This document shows, in pieces, positions 36,320-49,095 of a DNA stretch of 64,000 nt. The position numbers were made by a program, and so were the translations under genes. The DNA is from Liolophura sinensis. Taxonomy: Eukaryota; Mollusca; Polyplacophora; Chitonida; Chitonidae. The notes under the pieces are model-generated. The model was not told the DNA's origin and ran no database searches. It saw nothing but the letters and a program-made list of their open reading frames with translations. The stretch lies in assembly GCF_032854445.1 (NCBI RefSeq), contig NC_088299.1, positions 11,089,608 to 11,153,607 of the forward strand. The letters are read 5' to 3'. The stretch's first letter is position 1. The number at the start of each line of letters is the position of its first letter.

Positions 36320-37215
36320 CGGTGTCAAACTGTTATTATCGGTATAGCTGTCAGTGATGATGTTGTTTGAAAGCTCCACTTGAAATCTCTCACCGGCATT
36401 TCTGATATTTGTAACAGGTATGCTTCAAGCCCCAAAGCTTATGCCTGAAACTAGTTTTAATCAACCAAACACTCTCACAGATTCCCTATAAAAATGTGTT
36501 GTTTTGTTTACTCTACCGTGAGATTATTATCAGCATAAAAGAAATCATTGCGTCTATTCTAAAGGCGTTCAGCTAATCTGTCAATTTGAGCAATCCCCGT
36601 CGAGAACTCGAGGCTACTCTGATTCAACAAGCCAACAAGCAACAAGCCAATTCCATTTTTTACTTCTCCTCGTTTTGTTATTTTAGTTATCAATCGCATC
36701 GTTGGGTTTGGGTAAAATCAGGCGTTTGCTTCAAGAGGGATATAATTAAATCGTTGTTCAGAGTTAATATTGGATGCATCAGTTCTGGTTTTTTATACAG
36801 TAGTGTTCTTGCTCGTGTGGTGGGTATACACTATCCTAGTCAGGCTGTCTATCCATAACAGAAACGCCACAATTGGGCGAAAACTCCAGTCTTTTACAGA
36901 GAAGTCGAACAAGCCAATCCATTAATGTAGGCCTACACTTGCACAAGAACAAAATAGTCTTTTCCAGACCAATCCCCATGGCCCATAAACCGGACTTCCG
37001 GTAACCCTACTGTGCAGTCATAATGGTCTCGCATGAAGCCAGCCAGTACGTCTTAGCTAATTTATGTGAAAAGAAGCCTTGTTGCGCATGCGCCGAAGGT
37101 AAGGAATAATCACTAGACTTTTGGTAACAGAAGCCATCTCCTATGGTCGCCTGACAAGTTCAGATTTCACACCAGCATTTAACAGCGCCGTATGTTATCT
37201 GGATGAAATGCCATA
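36320..37215 (+). repeat. Module Y, copy 2
   Basis: Colinear with 28160-29165: TTGAAATCTCTCACCGGCAT, TCTAAAGGCGTTCAGCTAAT, CTTCTCCTCGTTTTGTTATT, then TGTGCAGTCATAATGGTCTC. It contains CTTCCGGTAACC and GCGCATGCGC, also present in copy 3. Confidence 0.85.
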
Positions 37216-37578
37216 GCGTTTCCTGCTGTCAGGATCCCTTGACATGAACATATGACACTTATGAATGAGTGAAATATTGTGTACTCCAGAATTTTATTAT
37301 GAGGGGAACTTATGGAAAGCCAGATTGTCAGACGTGGTGTGCACGAGATGATGTCAGACCGTGGTCATTGGTTAGTCATCGTTTCCGGCTGTCTAGATTT
37401 GCTATGAACATAATACTTCCACGCCCTTTTTTGCACACATAAGAAATAGATTAGCTTAATGTATATAATCAACACTAATACGTATATTCCAACAATGATA
37501 CGCTGACAGGTAAGACATGTTTTATGGGTTGTGTACAGGGATTTATCTCTCTATATATACACACTACCTGGTCTTCGA

Positions 37579-37872
37579 AGAGTGAGTAAGTGAGTGCTTA
37601 GGGTTTAACGTCGTTCTTAACATTTTTTCAGTCATATGAGGACGAAGGAGCCGTTAGACTGCATGTATGTATAATGTGCTCCCTTGTCGCAGGACGATTT
37701 CCACCCTTCTTTTATCTTGTGCCACTTCACTGAGACGACTTACCGAAGGCAAGTGAGCGGATGGGGAGCCATTATAATGAAACTACTCGTTGCAGTATCC
37801 TCTTCATGCTGAACGCCAATCGAGGAAGGGACAAGTTCCTCTTTTAAGGTCTTAGGTGTGACTCGACCCATT
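37579..37872 (-). mobile_element. SINE-B, mostly full, lacking part of the tRNA head
   Basis: Reversed tail GAGTGAGTAAGTGAGTGC, then GGTTTAACGTCGTTCTTAAC, GAAGGCAAGTGAGCGG, and at the far end GTCTTAGGTGTGACTCGACC, which is the sequence just after the B box. Truncated at the tRNA head. Confidence 0.9.
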
Positions 37873-37884
37873 ACTGACCTTGTA

Positions 37885-39400
37885 TCTATCTCCCTCAAAT
37901 ACGACGGTTATCGAAGAAGTTTAGTACAATGCTTCGTTTGTTGTTCCGGAGATAATTGATTCCTCGTAAGATTTAGTGAGTAACTTGTTACCTGTGATAC
38001 AACAGTCATTGGGAACCAGTTACAGAACAAACAACAAATGGTAACAAAGCGGAACCTAACACACGCTCGCGTACATGCTGGTGTCATCTTGTTTATTAAG
38101 GTACATGTCACATTAAAATGACATAAAGTTCAGACGAAGGAGTGCGAAAAGTTATTCCTAAATGTGATCTTCAATACTTTTTCCGATTTTTCCTTAAGAA
38201 GAAAAAGACAAGTAAAAATAATTTTTGTATGGTGGGTATTTGGGACCACCTTTTGGTATTTATAGTCTTTGTTTAATAATGTCATAAATGGGGATGTAAC
38301 ACAGATTCAATAAATATGTTTGCACTAGAATTTGTTCTTTTCAGCTAACAAATGTATTAAACCTCAATTTGCATCATATTTATATTTTTAATATGTTCAT
38401 AAATATTATCATAATTAAGGTTAAATGAATATATTTCGATATAAACAACAAATTTACATTCAAATAAATTTATTAGACAAGCATCACTTCCTTATTTAGA
38501 ACATTATAATGCAACAACGATGAATAGAAAAAGTTGGTCCCAAATACCCACCATACAAAAATATTTTCATATACCCTTTTCTCTAGAAAAAAATCCCCCA
38601 AAAATATTAAAGATCACATTTGCAAACAAGTTTAGACGCTCTTTCATCTGCTTTTGGCATCATTTTTATGTTTTCTTCTCCTTTAACCTCATGTTGATGT
38701 CGCTATTCTAAAACAAATTACTCTCCACGCTCATCTTGCTTTTGAATAATTATGACGTCACCCTATGCAATGAGTTCTTGGTGTTACCAGGAGTGTAACA
38801 TTATGAATTAGAAAAAGTATTTTAACTTCATTTCTCCTTGCAATAATACAGACCAACCACATATCACGTATAGATTTTGTGGTGTTACGTGCCACTAATG
38901 AAAGGCAATTTTGGTAGCGACTGACTTACACCTAAAAATAGGCGACTGGCTAAAAGAAACAGACTATAGCATAGTACCAGTTTGGTTATTTGTGAATACC
39001 CGTTACTATGCCAAGACTGTCATCAGTAGTTTAATCCACACAGCCTTAGGGAACATATGAGATGCGACAGTCCTCATGATGCTACCGAGAAAATTGACAA
39101 AGAACTAAATAGTGTAAAATTGTCAAATTCCATGAATAAAAAGGGTGGAAATTCAGGGCAAAAATTGATCTGTAAAATAACCTATTGATCCACAGCCCAC
39201 GGCCAACCTTTCCTGATAAAGCCATTGCTTGATCTTTCTAACAACTAATAAAATGGTAATTTGGTTGACATCCAAAAATAGCATTTTTAATGATGTACTA
39301 CTGTCAGCTTCGTAGAAAACTGATCAAAGGTTCATGGTAAAGAGAGAAAATGGCTTTTTGCACTGCTTCTATTACTTCACAGCTAGTGCACTCAGCAAAA
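37885..39400 (-). repeat. Module Z, inverted copy E (interrupted)
   Basis: GTTGTTCCGGAGATAATTGA (37940) and TGTCATCTTGTTTATTAAGG match the left part of copies B and C. After an inserted foldback element the module resumes: AGTAGTTTAATCCACACAGC (39028; compare AGTAGTTTAATCCACATGGC at 29461) and AAAGAACTAAATAGTGTAAA. Confidence 0.7.
38101..38686. mobile_element. Foldback (MITE-like) element, ~590 bp
   Basis: Long terminal inverted repeats of about 140-150 bp. The inner 28 bp are perfect: 38221-38248 (ATTTTTGTATGGTGGGTATT...) is complementary to 38535-38562. Outward, AAATGTGATC (38160) pairs with GATCACATTT (38612), and about 70% identity continues to near both ends. There is no transposase. 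The right end GTTTTCTTCTCCTTTAA is shared with the small foldback at 12338-12443. It splits module Z copy E, which fixes the approximate boundaries. Confidence 0.8.
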
Positions 39401-40339
39401 GATGGCACTAATATTATCCCTAGACAAGAGGTAGAGGGTTAGTGTACCGATGCCTAGACGTGTACCATTTCAAACAAAGCCCATCTACACGAAAGACATT
39501 TAATAAAATAAATTAGAAAGAGTAGACCCGACCTTCGAAAAGAAGGAAAAGTGTGCCTTTCCTTGAATAAAGTGTAAATCTATGCTTTCTCTGAAATGTA
39601 AATTCCATCTATTTCACTTTGAAATCAAGAGCTGCCTGTATAATTTGCATATTAATATATGGAGACAAGCATGTACATCTAACGTCTATTTCGTGCTTCA
39701 CGTGATCACGTGTTCAATAAATTAACGGGTTGCAGATTATCCTGCCTTAAGCATTTGAAGCTTTCAGGTATCTATAAACCACTTCTTTTAATGAGGCGTA
39801 ACTTAGATCACATATCTGGCAGTTCTGTAGTATGATAAAATACAATGACAATGAGTTTGTCTGTGGCCTAGTGCAAATGTTGGCATTAAGTGTCCTCTAA
39901 AAACTTGTGTCTGAGGGTTGCAAATGACGTAATATAGTCTATAAATTTGCAAAACAGATTCCTACCCACAGGCAATATGACCTGACCGCAGACAAAGCCA
40001 TTGCGGAGTCGCACAATCTGTTATAACTAATACAATATGTACTAACATTTTCATATAGCTTTTTAACAATCTTTTGGGTCCAGTTGTGAAGTCAGTGAAT
40101 AAGCCATTGAGTACATTATGATGTCACATGTCGAAGATAAATTGACAATAACAATACCATTATGAATTAGACAGTTTGTATTGTATTGTCGTCGTTAGGA
40201 GTGGATGTTTCACACCGGGAATAGTGTATCAGTCTAATGGCTCGCTTCAGGTCACATCTATACTAATACTTACAAAAAATGCCTTGGAACGTACTCAGAC
40301 TTCGTCATATACGCATGTGTATAAATGGAAATCAGCATC
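39401..40339. other. Low-copy AT-rich DNA with a double E-box palindrome
   Basis: No gene seen. At 39699-39712 the sequence is CACGTGATCACGTG, a perfect 14-bp palindrome made of two CACGTG E-boxes. Confidence 0.5.
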
Positions 40340-40680
40340 CACTTAAGAAACCTACGTCTTTGTTGGAAATACAACTGCTATCTTTTTGCTTATCACAACA
40401 GTTTTGCTCTTTAACGCGATCTGCGGACATCACACGCTGAGAATATAAATGTATATAAGAGACAGGTGATGTTGGCTGCTTCCTGTGTGGAGGCAATAAT
40501 TTGTTTCCAAAAAGACAGGACAAAAAGATGTAAGTCTTTTTTCATGCAATGCAGCCGTTGCCGATGTAAAGGGAACGGGCGTCTGTACAATAACGTTCCG
40601 TGTCCAACAAGGCGGTTTATGACTTTTTTATCCAACAATGATCCCTGATACTTCCAAAACAGGTGTAGAGGTAGTCTTAC
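40340..40680 (+). repeat. Module X, copy 3 (partial)
   Basis: ACGCGATCTGCGGACATCAC, TGTGTGGAGGCAATAATTTG and AGGCGGTTTATGA match copies 1 and 2. The similarity fades after 40680, so the SINE target present in the others is not preserved. A 162-codon minus frame across it (40411-40899) is not conserved in the other copies. Confidence 0.75.
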
Positions 40681-41399
40681 ATAAAGTTCGCTGTACGTTA
40701 TTCGTTTTCTACCGTTTTGGCCTACACATAATGAACTCGCCCTGTGGATTTCAATCTCTGCGTCACAAGTGTGAACGTTAGGCCTACTGGTCAATAGCGG
40801 TCGGTTTATCCCCAGCACGCTGGCTTCCTGCACACACAAAACTGAACCATTACGATGTGAATAAAATAATCTTGAAGAAAATCTTAAAACAACAGGCAAT
40901 CAATCTGTCAGTTATTTTGCACGTCGTGGCGCACAAGTGTTCGGAGACAGACAGCTTAAATGATGTTCAAGCAAAACATCTCGCTGGATCACAGGTCAAA
41001 TGTGACTTTTACATGTTGTAATCTCCATCAGAATTTCTGATATCTCTCATACAAAAAATAGTGATTTACATTTAATTAGAATAAATCTCTTCTGTTCCTA
41101 ATACAGGATGTGCTTCCATTTATATTCCATTCTCGGAAAGTAAAAAGAATTATTAATTATGGCTGCATGCCTCCATCTTTAATGTCCACCATTTAAAAAG
41201 ATTTCATTATTTCTGACTTTATATAGTCAGTGTTTTATCCTTATTTGAAACGTTGCTTATGATGTCTTCATTAACAGCTTTATGCAGGCAAGTCATAAGA
41301 TATACATTACATTTACAGATTTCGAGTGGAAAGATTTAGGAAAAAACATAAACGTTAAATAAAGCCGAAGGCAAGAAATCGTTGTGGTAATGTCAGTAG

Positions 41400-42385
41400 G
41401 CAATTTCATTATCATTGCAGCTATTAACAATAATCATGTATAGTCTGCATGCTGCCAATTAAAATCTCTCAGTGGGATTTGCAATATTTCTAACAAATAA
41501 GCTTGTATCAAGTCATCTCAGATCCATTCACTACCGGATCCTTATTCCAAAAAAAAAAAACGGTGATTAAATTGGTCCTCTTCTCCAAAGCTTACACCAG
41601 AAGCTGATTTTGATAAATCAAACCTCCCACATAATCTGCATAATATGTATTGTTTTGCTCATTCTGTCGCAAGTTAGCTCTGTTGTTAGCGCAAGAGAAT
41701 TGACTGTGTTTATTCTAAAGACGTTCAGCTCATCTGCCAATCTGAACAATCCCCATCAAAAGCTCAAGGCTATTCTGAGTCGTTGATATTTCTTCAGATG
41801 GTGGAAGAAACAACCCAACAATCCAATTTCATTTTTATTGCTCCTCGTTTTGGTATTTCAGTTATCAATTCCATCGCTGGATTTGAGCAAAACGGACGTG
41901 TGCTTCAAACAGGATCTAATTAGAAGCTCGCTCAGAGCTAATACTGGATACAGGAAAACTTGTTTATAATATGATGTTGTTCGTGCACTTGTGATGAGAG
42001 TGCGCTATCTTGGTTCTATTCGGTTATTATCAACCAATGCAGACATGTCAAATTCTACGCGATAAGCCAACACTGTTCTTCTGTAAATGGAAGTGTAGAC
42101 CAAGCCAATCCATTAACGTACACGTATGTATACACAATAACGCAATAGTCTTTACAAGATTGTCTACGTGCCTAATTGACCGCACTTCCGGTAACCATAC
42201 TGTGCAGTCGTAATGGCTTCGTGATAAAACCAGTCGGTATGTCTTAACCAATCTATGTATAAAGAGGCTCTTTTGCGCATGCGCACAAATGACCTTTTCA
42301 TAAGAGGAGCTCTTTCCTATAATCATCCAGGAGTTTCAGATTTCCGACCAGCATTTAGCACTGTTACACGGATGATATGCAGTAC
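41400..42385 (+). repeat. Module Y, copy 3
   Basis: TAAAATCTCTCAGTGGGATT, TCTAAAGACGTTCAGCTCAT, GCTCCTCGTTTTGGTATTTC, CTTCCGGTAACCATACTGTG and GCGCATGCGC match copies 1 and 2. The most diverged of the three at its left end. Confidence 0.8.
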
Positions 42386-42459
42386 GGTTTCCTGTTTTTA
42401 AGAAGGCAATGCTTCCCACTTTTCTCTCTAGGTCAGTTACAACTATTTAATGTTAATGT

Positions 42460-42845
42460 ATGTTAAATGTGATGACAACACAAGAGCATTTCTACAGCGT
42501 TTAATGAATTGCAAAACAGGTCACTGCATTTTTTTTACCCAATTCTGCTTTAGATAGGGCGCTAAGTTGCATGTAATTTGCTACTATTTATGTATTGCAT
42601 CAGCAGTTAGAAGAAAACCCTGAGGCTAATTGATAAGAGGACACGTGCAAGTGCTCATCACACTATCACACCGCTGTCGCTATTCTGGTTTTAACCTCTC
42701 TGCTGTAGGCCTTTTTGAGAGTACGCCTATGGTACTTTCCACTGATTCCAAATTTAGTGCTTCAAAATTTCCTCATTCATTTAAAATCAATATTTCTTCA
42801 GAATTCCAAAGAAACCAGGCGACATTCATCTGGTTATGCTACTAA
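42460..42845 (+). repeat. Module V, copy 1
   Basis: TTAAATGTGATGACAACACA, then CCCAATTCTGCTTTAG, TAATTTGCTACTATTTATG, AGTTAGAAGAAAACCCTGAG and ACACCGCTGTCGCTATTCTG. Related copies: 54900-55100, 55160-55680, 55950-56390, 63010-63520, and a partial one near 45640-45730. Confidence 0.7.
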
Positions 42846-45327
42846 ACGTTTGACTAAACGTTTGTAATCCTTACATTGGTTGTAGCTGAAATCAAGTGCC
42901 GTACATGTTTGTTCACCAAGGCTTTTCACTGCTTATGAGAACCACCATCGCCTCTAATCAGTAAAGGTCAAGCATATATATCTTACTTTAATATCTTATA
43001 TTGTATGTTATATATTCATTTGTTTCCTTATACTGTAACCAGACAAATGCTCAAGAATATTTATCATACGACGCGTCCAAAGATTGTAGAAGATCTGCGA
43101 CTAAAACGACAAGCTTTTAGTATTTTTTTGCGCAATGGAGAAAATGAGGAGGATAGATTAAATACTGAATTATTAGGAAAATGTTAGATAGGATGGCGTT
43201 AAAAACTACACCATCTGAGCACGTCGTCTGACATCGACTGTAACAGCTGAATATCACCCAAGTTTTATTCTTTTCGGTGATAACATCCTTTCAGTTTTGT
43301 TTACATTCGCTCAACATTGTCGCGTGGGGAAAGCTTATGTATCTTTATTCCAAGTGACTGTATAAAAAGAGTCTAAGGCTTCCATATTTGTACTTACACC
43401 TGGATTTCTAAGAATTGAATGGATTACACAACCCCTCTTTATAAATGGTAAAAATGAAGCTGTTTTATTTTTTTCTGGAGGAACAATTCCAAGTTCTGCG
43501 ATGTATTATACTCAAACCCACACTTAATCTCATAACTAGCCGGTTTTATTTCCATCGTTACACACTTTTTACGCTCCTTTTACGGATTTATCACGCATGT
43601 GAAATATTTTATAACATTTTATCATTTATACGACAGGCAGTTATTGTTGCTATGTTGTTGGATTGTTATAAAAATGTCACATATTTGTCGATAATTTATG
43701 TCGTACTATTTTGTGGCATTTTGCTCTTCTGGTGTTTACCATGAAACTAGTCAATGTCTGATAAGAATACGTCCGAATGTTTCGTTTATGTATTTGTTTA
43801 TTTGATTAGTGTTCTACGACGTACTTAAGAATATTTCACATATACGGCGATAGCAGACGTTACCACGGACGAATGTTTTCTTTACCATACATCAACAAAT
43901 ATGTTTGATATAACTTAAGGCACTCCATTAGATAGAGAAAGATGAATGTTATACGATAAAAGGTCCATTTGTAAAGATTCTCTTTAAGGTGATGTAGAAT
44001 AAACCAGGCCTATCTTGATGCCACTCACAATGGAGAAAATTAAGTACGTGCAGCATTCATTGTCAGGGATGTTGATGTCACTTCGATTAATAGAAAGATG
44101 AAAAGAATGTGTTGGATAACAGTGATTGTATTGCACAGACTCTAACAGCTCGGGATTGGAACGGCGTCGCACGGTAACGGTTGGATGGTCAGACAAAATT
44201 CATTGAGTGCTAGGATATGATGACAAACCCAGGCTACCATAACTATACAGCACATGGCGAAAGGGAGAGAGACGAGTCTCTAGGAGCATACAACAACATA
44301 CAGAATGTGCAATTGTGGGTCTGAGGGCACTCTTTGGCTGCTCTCACATTCCATTTTCGGGTGACTGAAACGCCTAATTCGAGGTCCCACTACAATCATC
44401 AAGCCGGTTCGTCAAACAAATATTTTAACATCATTGCTAATGTCTTGTGGTGTGATATCTCTTGTATGCGGCATAGAGTGTCATGCATAGTGTCAGTGGC
44501 AGAGGGTGTCATATCTGATGTATTTGCATTCAATGAAGCACTTATATCGCACGAAATCGTCCTATTAAAGTCGAAAGCCTCTTAAACCCAACGCAAACAG
44601 AAAAAAAGCGATCCATTAAATTAAAAAAGGCGCTTAAAATCAAAAAGAAAGTTAATCAACTGGAGGTTTGCATGTGTAACCGCGTCTATTAAATCTAGAT
44701 CTCTGACTAAAGTAATAAAGCTTAACGAACACTAGGTTAATGTGTAATCCCATCTCAAGGCGGCGTACAGGGAGGACGGTCCGTGTCAGTTGTCGAGTCG
44801 ACTGACATCGATGCAAACTGGGTTCTGTTTTACCGTCATGACTACGTTCAAAGGCTTCTGTAAATCGCTAAGTGACACAGTATCATGTCCGATCGACGCC
44901 AAATCCGGATTTTTTAGCGTTAGTGTCACGTCCTTAACGAAATCCTTCACGCGAACCAGATTTCATTGCGTTGTGCCCTCGGACCGAAGGGACATTGATT
45001 TGGGTTCTGTCAGTCAAGCAGTTGGAATCGTGTTGTGTGTAGTAGTTTGAGGTCTACACATATTCCATGGAGTGAAAAATCGTTTGTGTTATGGCCATGA
45101 AAGGTCATTATAAGTTCTAACGCCCAATTACACCAAGTGCTATGAGATCGGCGAACCGCTGCATTATCGCGATTGGCTGATGCATGGAAATTAAAGCCGA
45201 TGAAGCCCTTGAGCTATAACACGGTGTGGAGGGGCGCTGAGGCGCTGTGATATCTGGTATGGGGGTGATGAAGGGATGTAGTAACGAGAAACAATGATGG
45301 AAACAAGCGACGCGATGAAGCTATGTT
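42846..45327. other. Low-copy AT-rich DNA with SINE fragments
   Basis: Contains a short SINE-A 3' fragment (minus strand, 43791-43858: TTATTTGATTAGTGTTCTAC, GAATATTTCACATATACGGC) and a tRNA-like B-box fragment (minus strand, about 44140-44215: GACGCCGTTCCAATCCCGAG). Small open frames (for example 43445-43744 and 44790-45050) show no recognisable domain. Confidence 0.5.
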
Positions 45328-45329
45328 TA

Positions 45330-45515
45330 TTTCTTTTATATGAATGGTGTTTTACGCTGAACTCCTGAATATTTCACTTATACGTAGGCAGCCAGCATTA
45401 TGGGAGATGAAACCGGGGAAAGACCGGGGAAAACCCACGAACAATCGCTGCAGGTTGCTGACAGATCTTTTCACGTACGACCGGAGAGGAGGCTAGCATG
45501 AGGAGGACGTGAACT
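45330..45515 (-). mobile_element. SINE-A, diverged, 5'-truncated
   Basis: GAATGGTGTTTTACGCTGAA, ATTTCACTTATACG, CCAGCATTATGGGAG, AACCCACGAAC, ACGTACGACCGGAGAGGAGG and a remnant of the tRNA B-box region (GACGTGAACTCG). More diverged than the other copies. Confidence 0.85.
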
Positions 45516-45779
45516 CGATTGTATTATTGAAAGGTGTCTGGATTTATACAGTAAAGCTACTGAATAATTTGGTGACGCCCTTACGCAATAAATTTACTCA
45601 CTTGACTGAAATTTTAATATTATTATATGGTAAACAACATTGTATTTTATTTTATCATTTGCACAGTTCCATACTGTCGTGGCTGCTCTGGATTTACCGT
45701 TTATGCTGTAAGTCTTTTTATTTTTTTATACCGTAGTAAAGATTTCTTCAGGTTTGGATGATTAAGTCGAGTAGAGACT

Positions 45780-45879
45780 AAATAATGCCACTTTTCTTGG
45801 TCAAGCTCCTGGGCATATATCTACAGTCGAACTAGCAGGAAAGGGATTCGAACCTACGACCTGCATGCCGCATGACATA
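45780..45879 (-). mobile_element. tRNA-derived SINE fragment with intact B box
   Basis: On the minus strand GTCATGCGGCATGCAGGTCG precedes TAGGTTCGAATCCC, a consensus B box (GGTTCGAATCC, 45844-45854). The head differs from SINE-A, -B and -C. It lies directly beside a SINE-A. Confidence 0.55.
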
Positions 45880-46017
45880 TTTCTTTATTTGGTTGGTGTT
45901 TTGAGCCGCAGAAGGAGCCAGAATGAGCTGGACTTGAACTCATAAATACTGCATTGATGAGAGGCTCCTGGGTCATTACGCTGCACTAGCGGGCTAACCA
46001 ACTGAGCCACGGAGGCC
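45880..46017 (-). mobile_element. SINE-A with tRNA head and large internal deletion
   Basis: The 3' end (TTATTTGGTTGGTGTTTTGA) is joined almost directly to GAAGGAGCCAGAATGAGCTG and the full tRNA head ending CCAACTGAGCCACGGAGGCC. About 100 bp of the core are missing. Confidence 0.88.
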
Positions 46018-48999
46018 ACGTCAAAACTGATGAGTAAACAGCAGGTTGATAAAACGTGGGAGATTGCAATTAACGTTTTTCTATGAGTTTGTCAACAATT
46101 CTCGTTACACCTGCCTTCATGGGTTTTATCTTTTCCTCCCATGTGTTCTCGTCTTCGATTTTTAATTTATCGGCTCACTCTCAAAGTTTTAATTATTATG
46201 CTTTTTTATTCGTCGTTGCACCTGTCTTCCGCGATGTTACCTTGCTTCGTATTTATCACAGGAAGCCCATTAAAGGCGTAATGCAAAACTGTATGTATGG
46301 GCAACAGAATAGGTGGTAATTAATGTTCTTAGTTGTCCCCACCAAACACACTAAAGCAGAAGAAAAACAAACTAACACCTACGTTCTTGCTCTCGATGCT
46401 TTGATACAAATAGTATAATCGACATGAAGCATTAAAGACATCTGCTGAGAATTCATTTTCACTTGTCTGTGTAGCTCAAAGAGCAATTTGTAGCTAACTT
46501 ATTTGTTTATTTCGTGCCAGTATTTCCGTTATTTTCAGTAAATAAGATAATAAACGTTAAACACTGAAGGTCCGAAGCAGGGTGTGCTTTAAATAGAAAC
46601 TAATTAGTCCCATATTTAAAATAGAAGGGATTTGTGCTGTTATTGAAATTCAGAGCAAAAATGAAATAAAAAAACATTTACAAAATAAATTAACAGCAAT
46701 ACAGTGATGATGCATAAAAAGATCGTATTTGTAAAGGTATTTACAAATATACCTAATATTTGAAAGCAAATGTTACAAAAATGCCTTCTTTAATAGTCAA
46801 AATAATAACATCATTCATCTTATTGGGTGTAAGAATGAACATTATATCTTAACTGTGAAAAGTAGGTTCGCTGTCAACACGATGACTACAGTTTGGAGGT
46901 TGTTATAAAGTGCCATTGCTCGAACAACATTCTTCAAATGTGGTATATAAAATATTAATGTGCAAACAGTACGCGAGTCGCGAAATAAAAATTGATGTGG
47001 TGCACAAAGTATTGTGCTTCAACAGTTCAATGAAATCAATTTATTTAAAAAAAAATTGAACCCTCAAAGAGTGGCGGGAGATTGAATTATTTACACAAAG
47101 GCTATAACTTGCCCTCCTGGGAAGAATCGACATTGCTGTATTTAAAAAAACACATATATTAATATGTATTACTGGTGCAAATGTCCGTATATTTTTTTTT
47201 TTTCTTCATCATTTTACTTAATCTATAATATTTTCCGTCAATAATTCACTAATAATTTCTGGATTCGAGACACCTTCTCGGGGATCGAGGACCCTTTGCT
47301 CTTGTTACTACAATGGGAACCATTATTACAGGGCTCCAGAATACATTATGAATATATTAAGCAAGAGGACGTGCCGTGACGAACTTGTCTTTGAATCGCT
47401 AGATCGCATGACAGTACAAGTTGGTTCACTTCTCAGTTCATTCTCGGTTTATTCTCGGCCATGGGACTCTTAATTCCGCTTAACCCAGAGCTAGGGGCGG
47501 TATATTCATCGCGTTCCCCACTTTGGATATATGACAGTTGCAATCAAAGCGCAACTGAGATACATATTTGTTTATCGACTACTGATACTGTACTGTGGTA
47601 CACCATTTAAATACTGAGATCACACATATCTTGCGTCTTTCCTGCATCACTGAAAACTGTTGGCAGCAACTTTTTGAATGATTTCGTCCTATTTTCGCAC
47701 TTCTTAATATACTTAATATACTTTCTTAATTCTTTGGTGGATTGTGTTCTACGTCGTTTTGGGAACTGGCCTTGCGACTATTGACCTGGAACTTCCTTAT
47801 TGGTATACGGCTGGTATACGAATGTCTGTTTGGACACATAGATCTCTAGATTCTCTTGCTTCCAGGGTGCTTGAGGCCTTGGTGGCAATACGTGGTCGAC
47901 GTTGGTCTCGTGCGATCTTGCATAAAGTTTAGCGGAGGCCACGTGGTCCCCCGCACAGTGACAACTTGCCTTTCACCAATACAACATACATCAAATGTGA
48001 TGAATTATGGGGCGATATTCGATTATGAGATATCATTAATACTAACAGTATGGCGGAATTGTATTTTAATGATACGCATGGTTCCTTAAAATGTAAAACT
48101 ATTAAACTTCTTCCCACCTTTACCAATGCAGTCCAAACCTATGCAATAAGTGGTCGACGTTGCATGAAGTTTCGTGGACATCAAGTGCGAGAAAGTTTGT
48201 CAGTAACTCGCCAAAAGTCGATGGTTTTATTTCAGACTCTCCAGTTTTTTCAAGCCATAAGATAGGTAAACGGGCCATCATTTTTAAAGTGCAAAATTCT
48301 TGAGCGTGATGTTAAACAACAATGAAATAAGTGACAAAATATTGTTTGTAAAACAGGGTGAAATAAAAATATTTCATGTGTCGGGGCGATGATGGAGTGC
48401 AAAAAGTACGTCCTGTTTGGTGTTCCGTATTAAGAACACAAAACTTGTACCAAACTTAACCAACTTGTACTGTCATTATTCCGTAAAATATTAGAACAAT
48501 TTGGGTTCGTCAGGATTTAATTTGATTAATATGACATAAAACTGCGGTCATAGTGTATTGCCATTTCCTCAAATTATGATTGTTAACAGCTTGGACTTCT
48601 TCGGCATTCGGTCACACTAACGTCGTATTTGATCAGAGTAGTTACTTGTCTTAATTATGCCGTACAGTCCGAACACTTCCACACTGTTAACATGTATAGA
48701 GCCTCTTCCGATCAAAGCCCAGATATCCCTTAGTGTATGCTCATAAATTCCACAAAAAAAACTAACAAATCCCACGCAGTGTGGAAAGTAAAGGCGTTTT
48801 CTCTTCCCACCTCTTGCTGATACTTCACCTATGTCAATGACCAAATTCCCCGCCCGGCACACGACGTCAGGGATAACTTTCCTCCCGTGTAGATTTCATT
48901 ACCTTCCTTCAGCTTGTCAATCAATACCGGACTGGACCAACAGTCTCGATATTAAACCAGCAACCGTTCGTGCTGAGTGCACTCGTTAAAATCCCGGCA
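46018..48999. other. Low-copy AT-rich DNA, no gene seen
   Basis: Several overlapping short frames at 47744-48265 share no recognisable family. AAAATTCTTGAGCGTGATG, then TTAAACAACAATGAAAT at 48294-48330, looks like a 3' end of a SINE/LINE tail. Nothing else is identified. Confidence 0.4.
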
Positions 49000-49010
49000 C
49001 TCCCAGCGGT

Positions 49011-49056
49011 CACGTGAGCATCTCGCCTCGACGTATTTGTTTCGTCTGCTCAGTTT
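49011..49056 (+). promoter_or_regulatory. Candidate core promoter of the signal-peptide gene
   Basis: An E-box CACGTG (49011-49016) and an initiator-like TCAGTT (49050-49055) lie 85 and 46 bp upstream of the ATG at 49096. There is no TATA box at the expected distance. The region upstream is less AT-rich than the surroundings. Function is inferred from position. Confidence 0.35.
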
Positions 49057-49095
49057 ACCATTTCACTTCATTTCTCGAACAAGCCAGTAGCAAAC

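Noticed and set aside
40411-40899. 162-codon minus-strand frame
   Set aside because: Overlaps module X copy 3; the frame is not kept in copies 1 and 2 and no domain is recognised.
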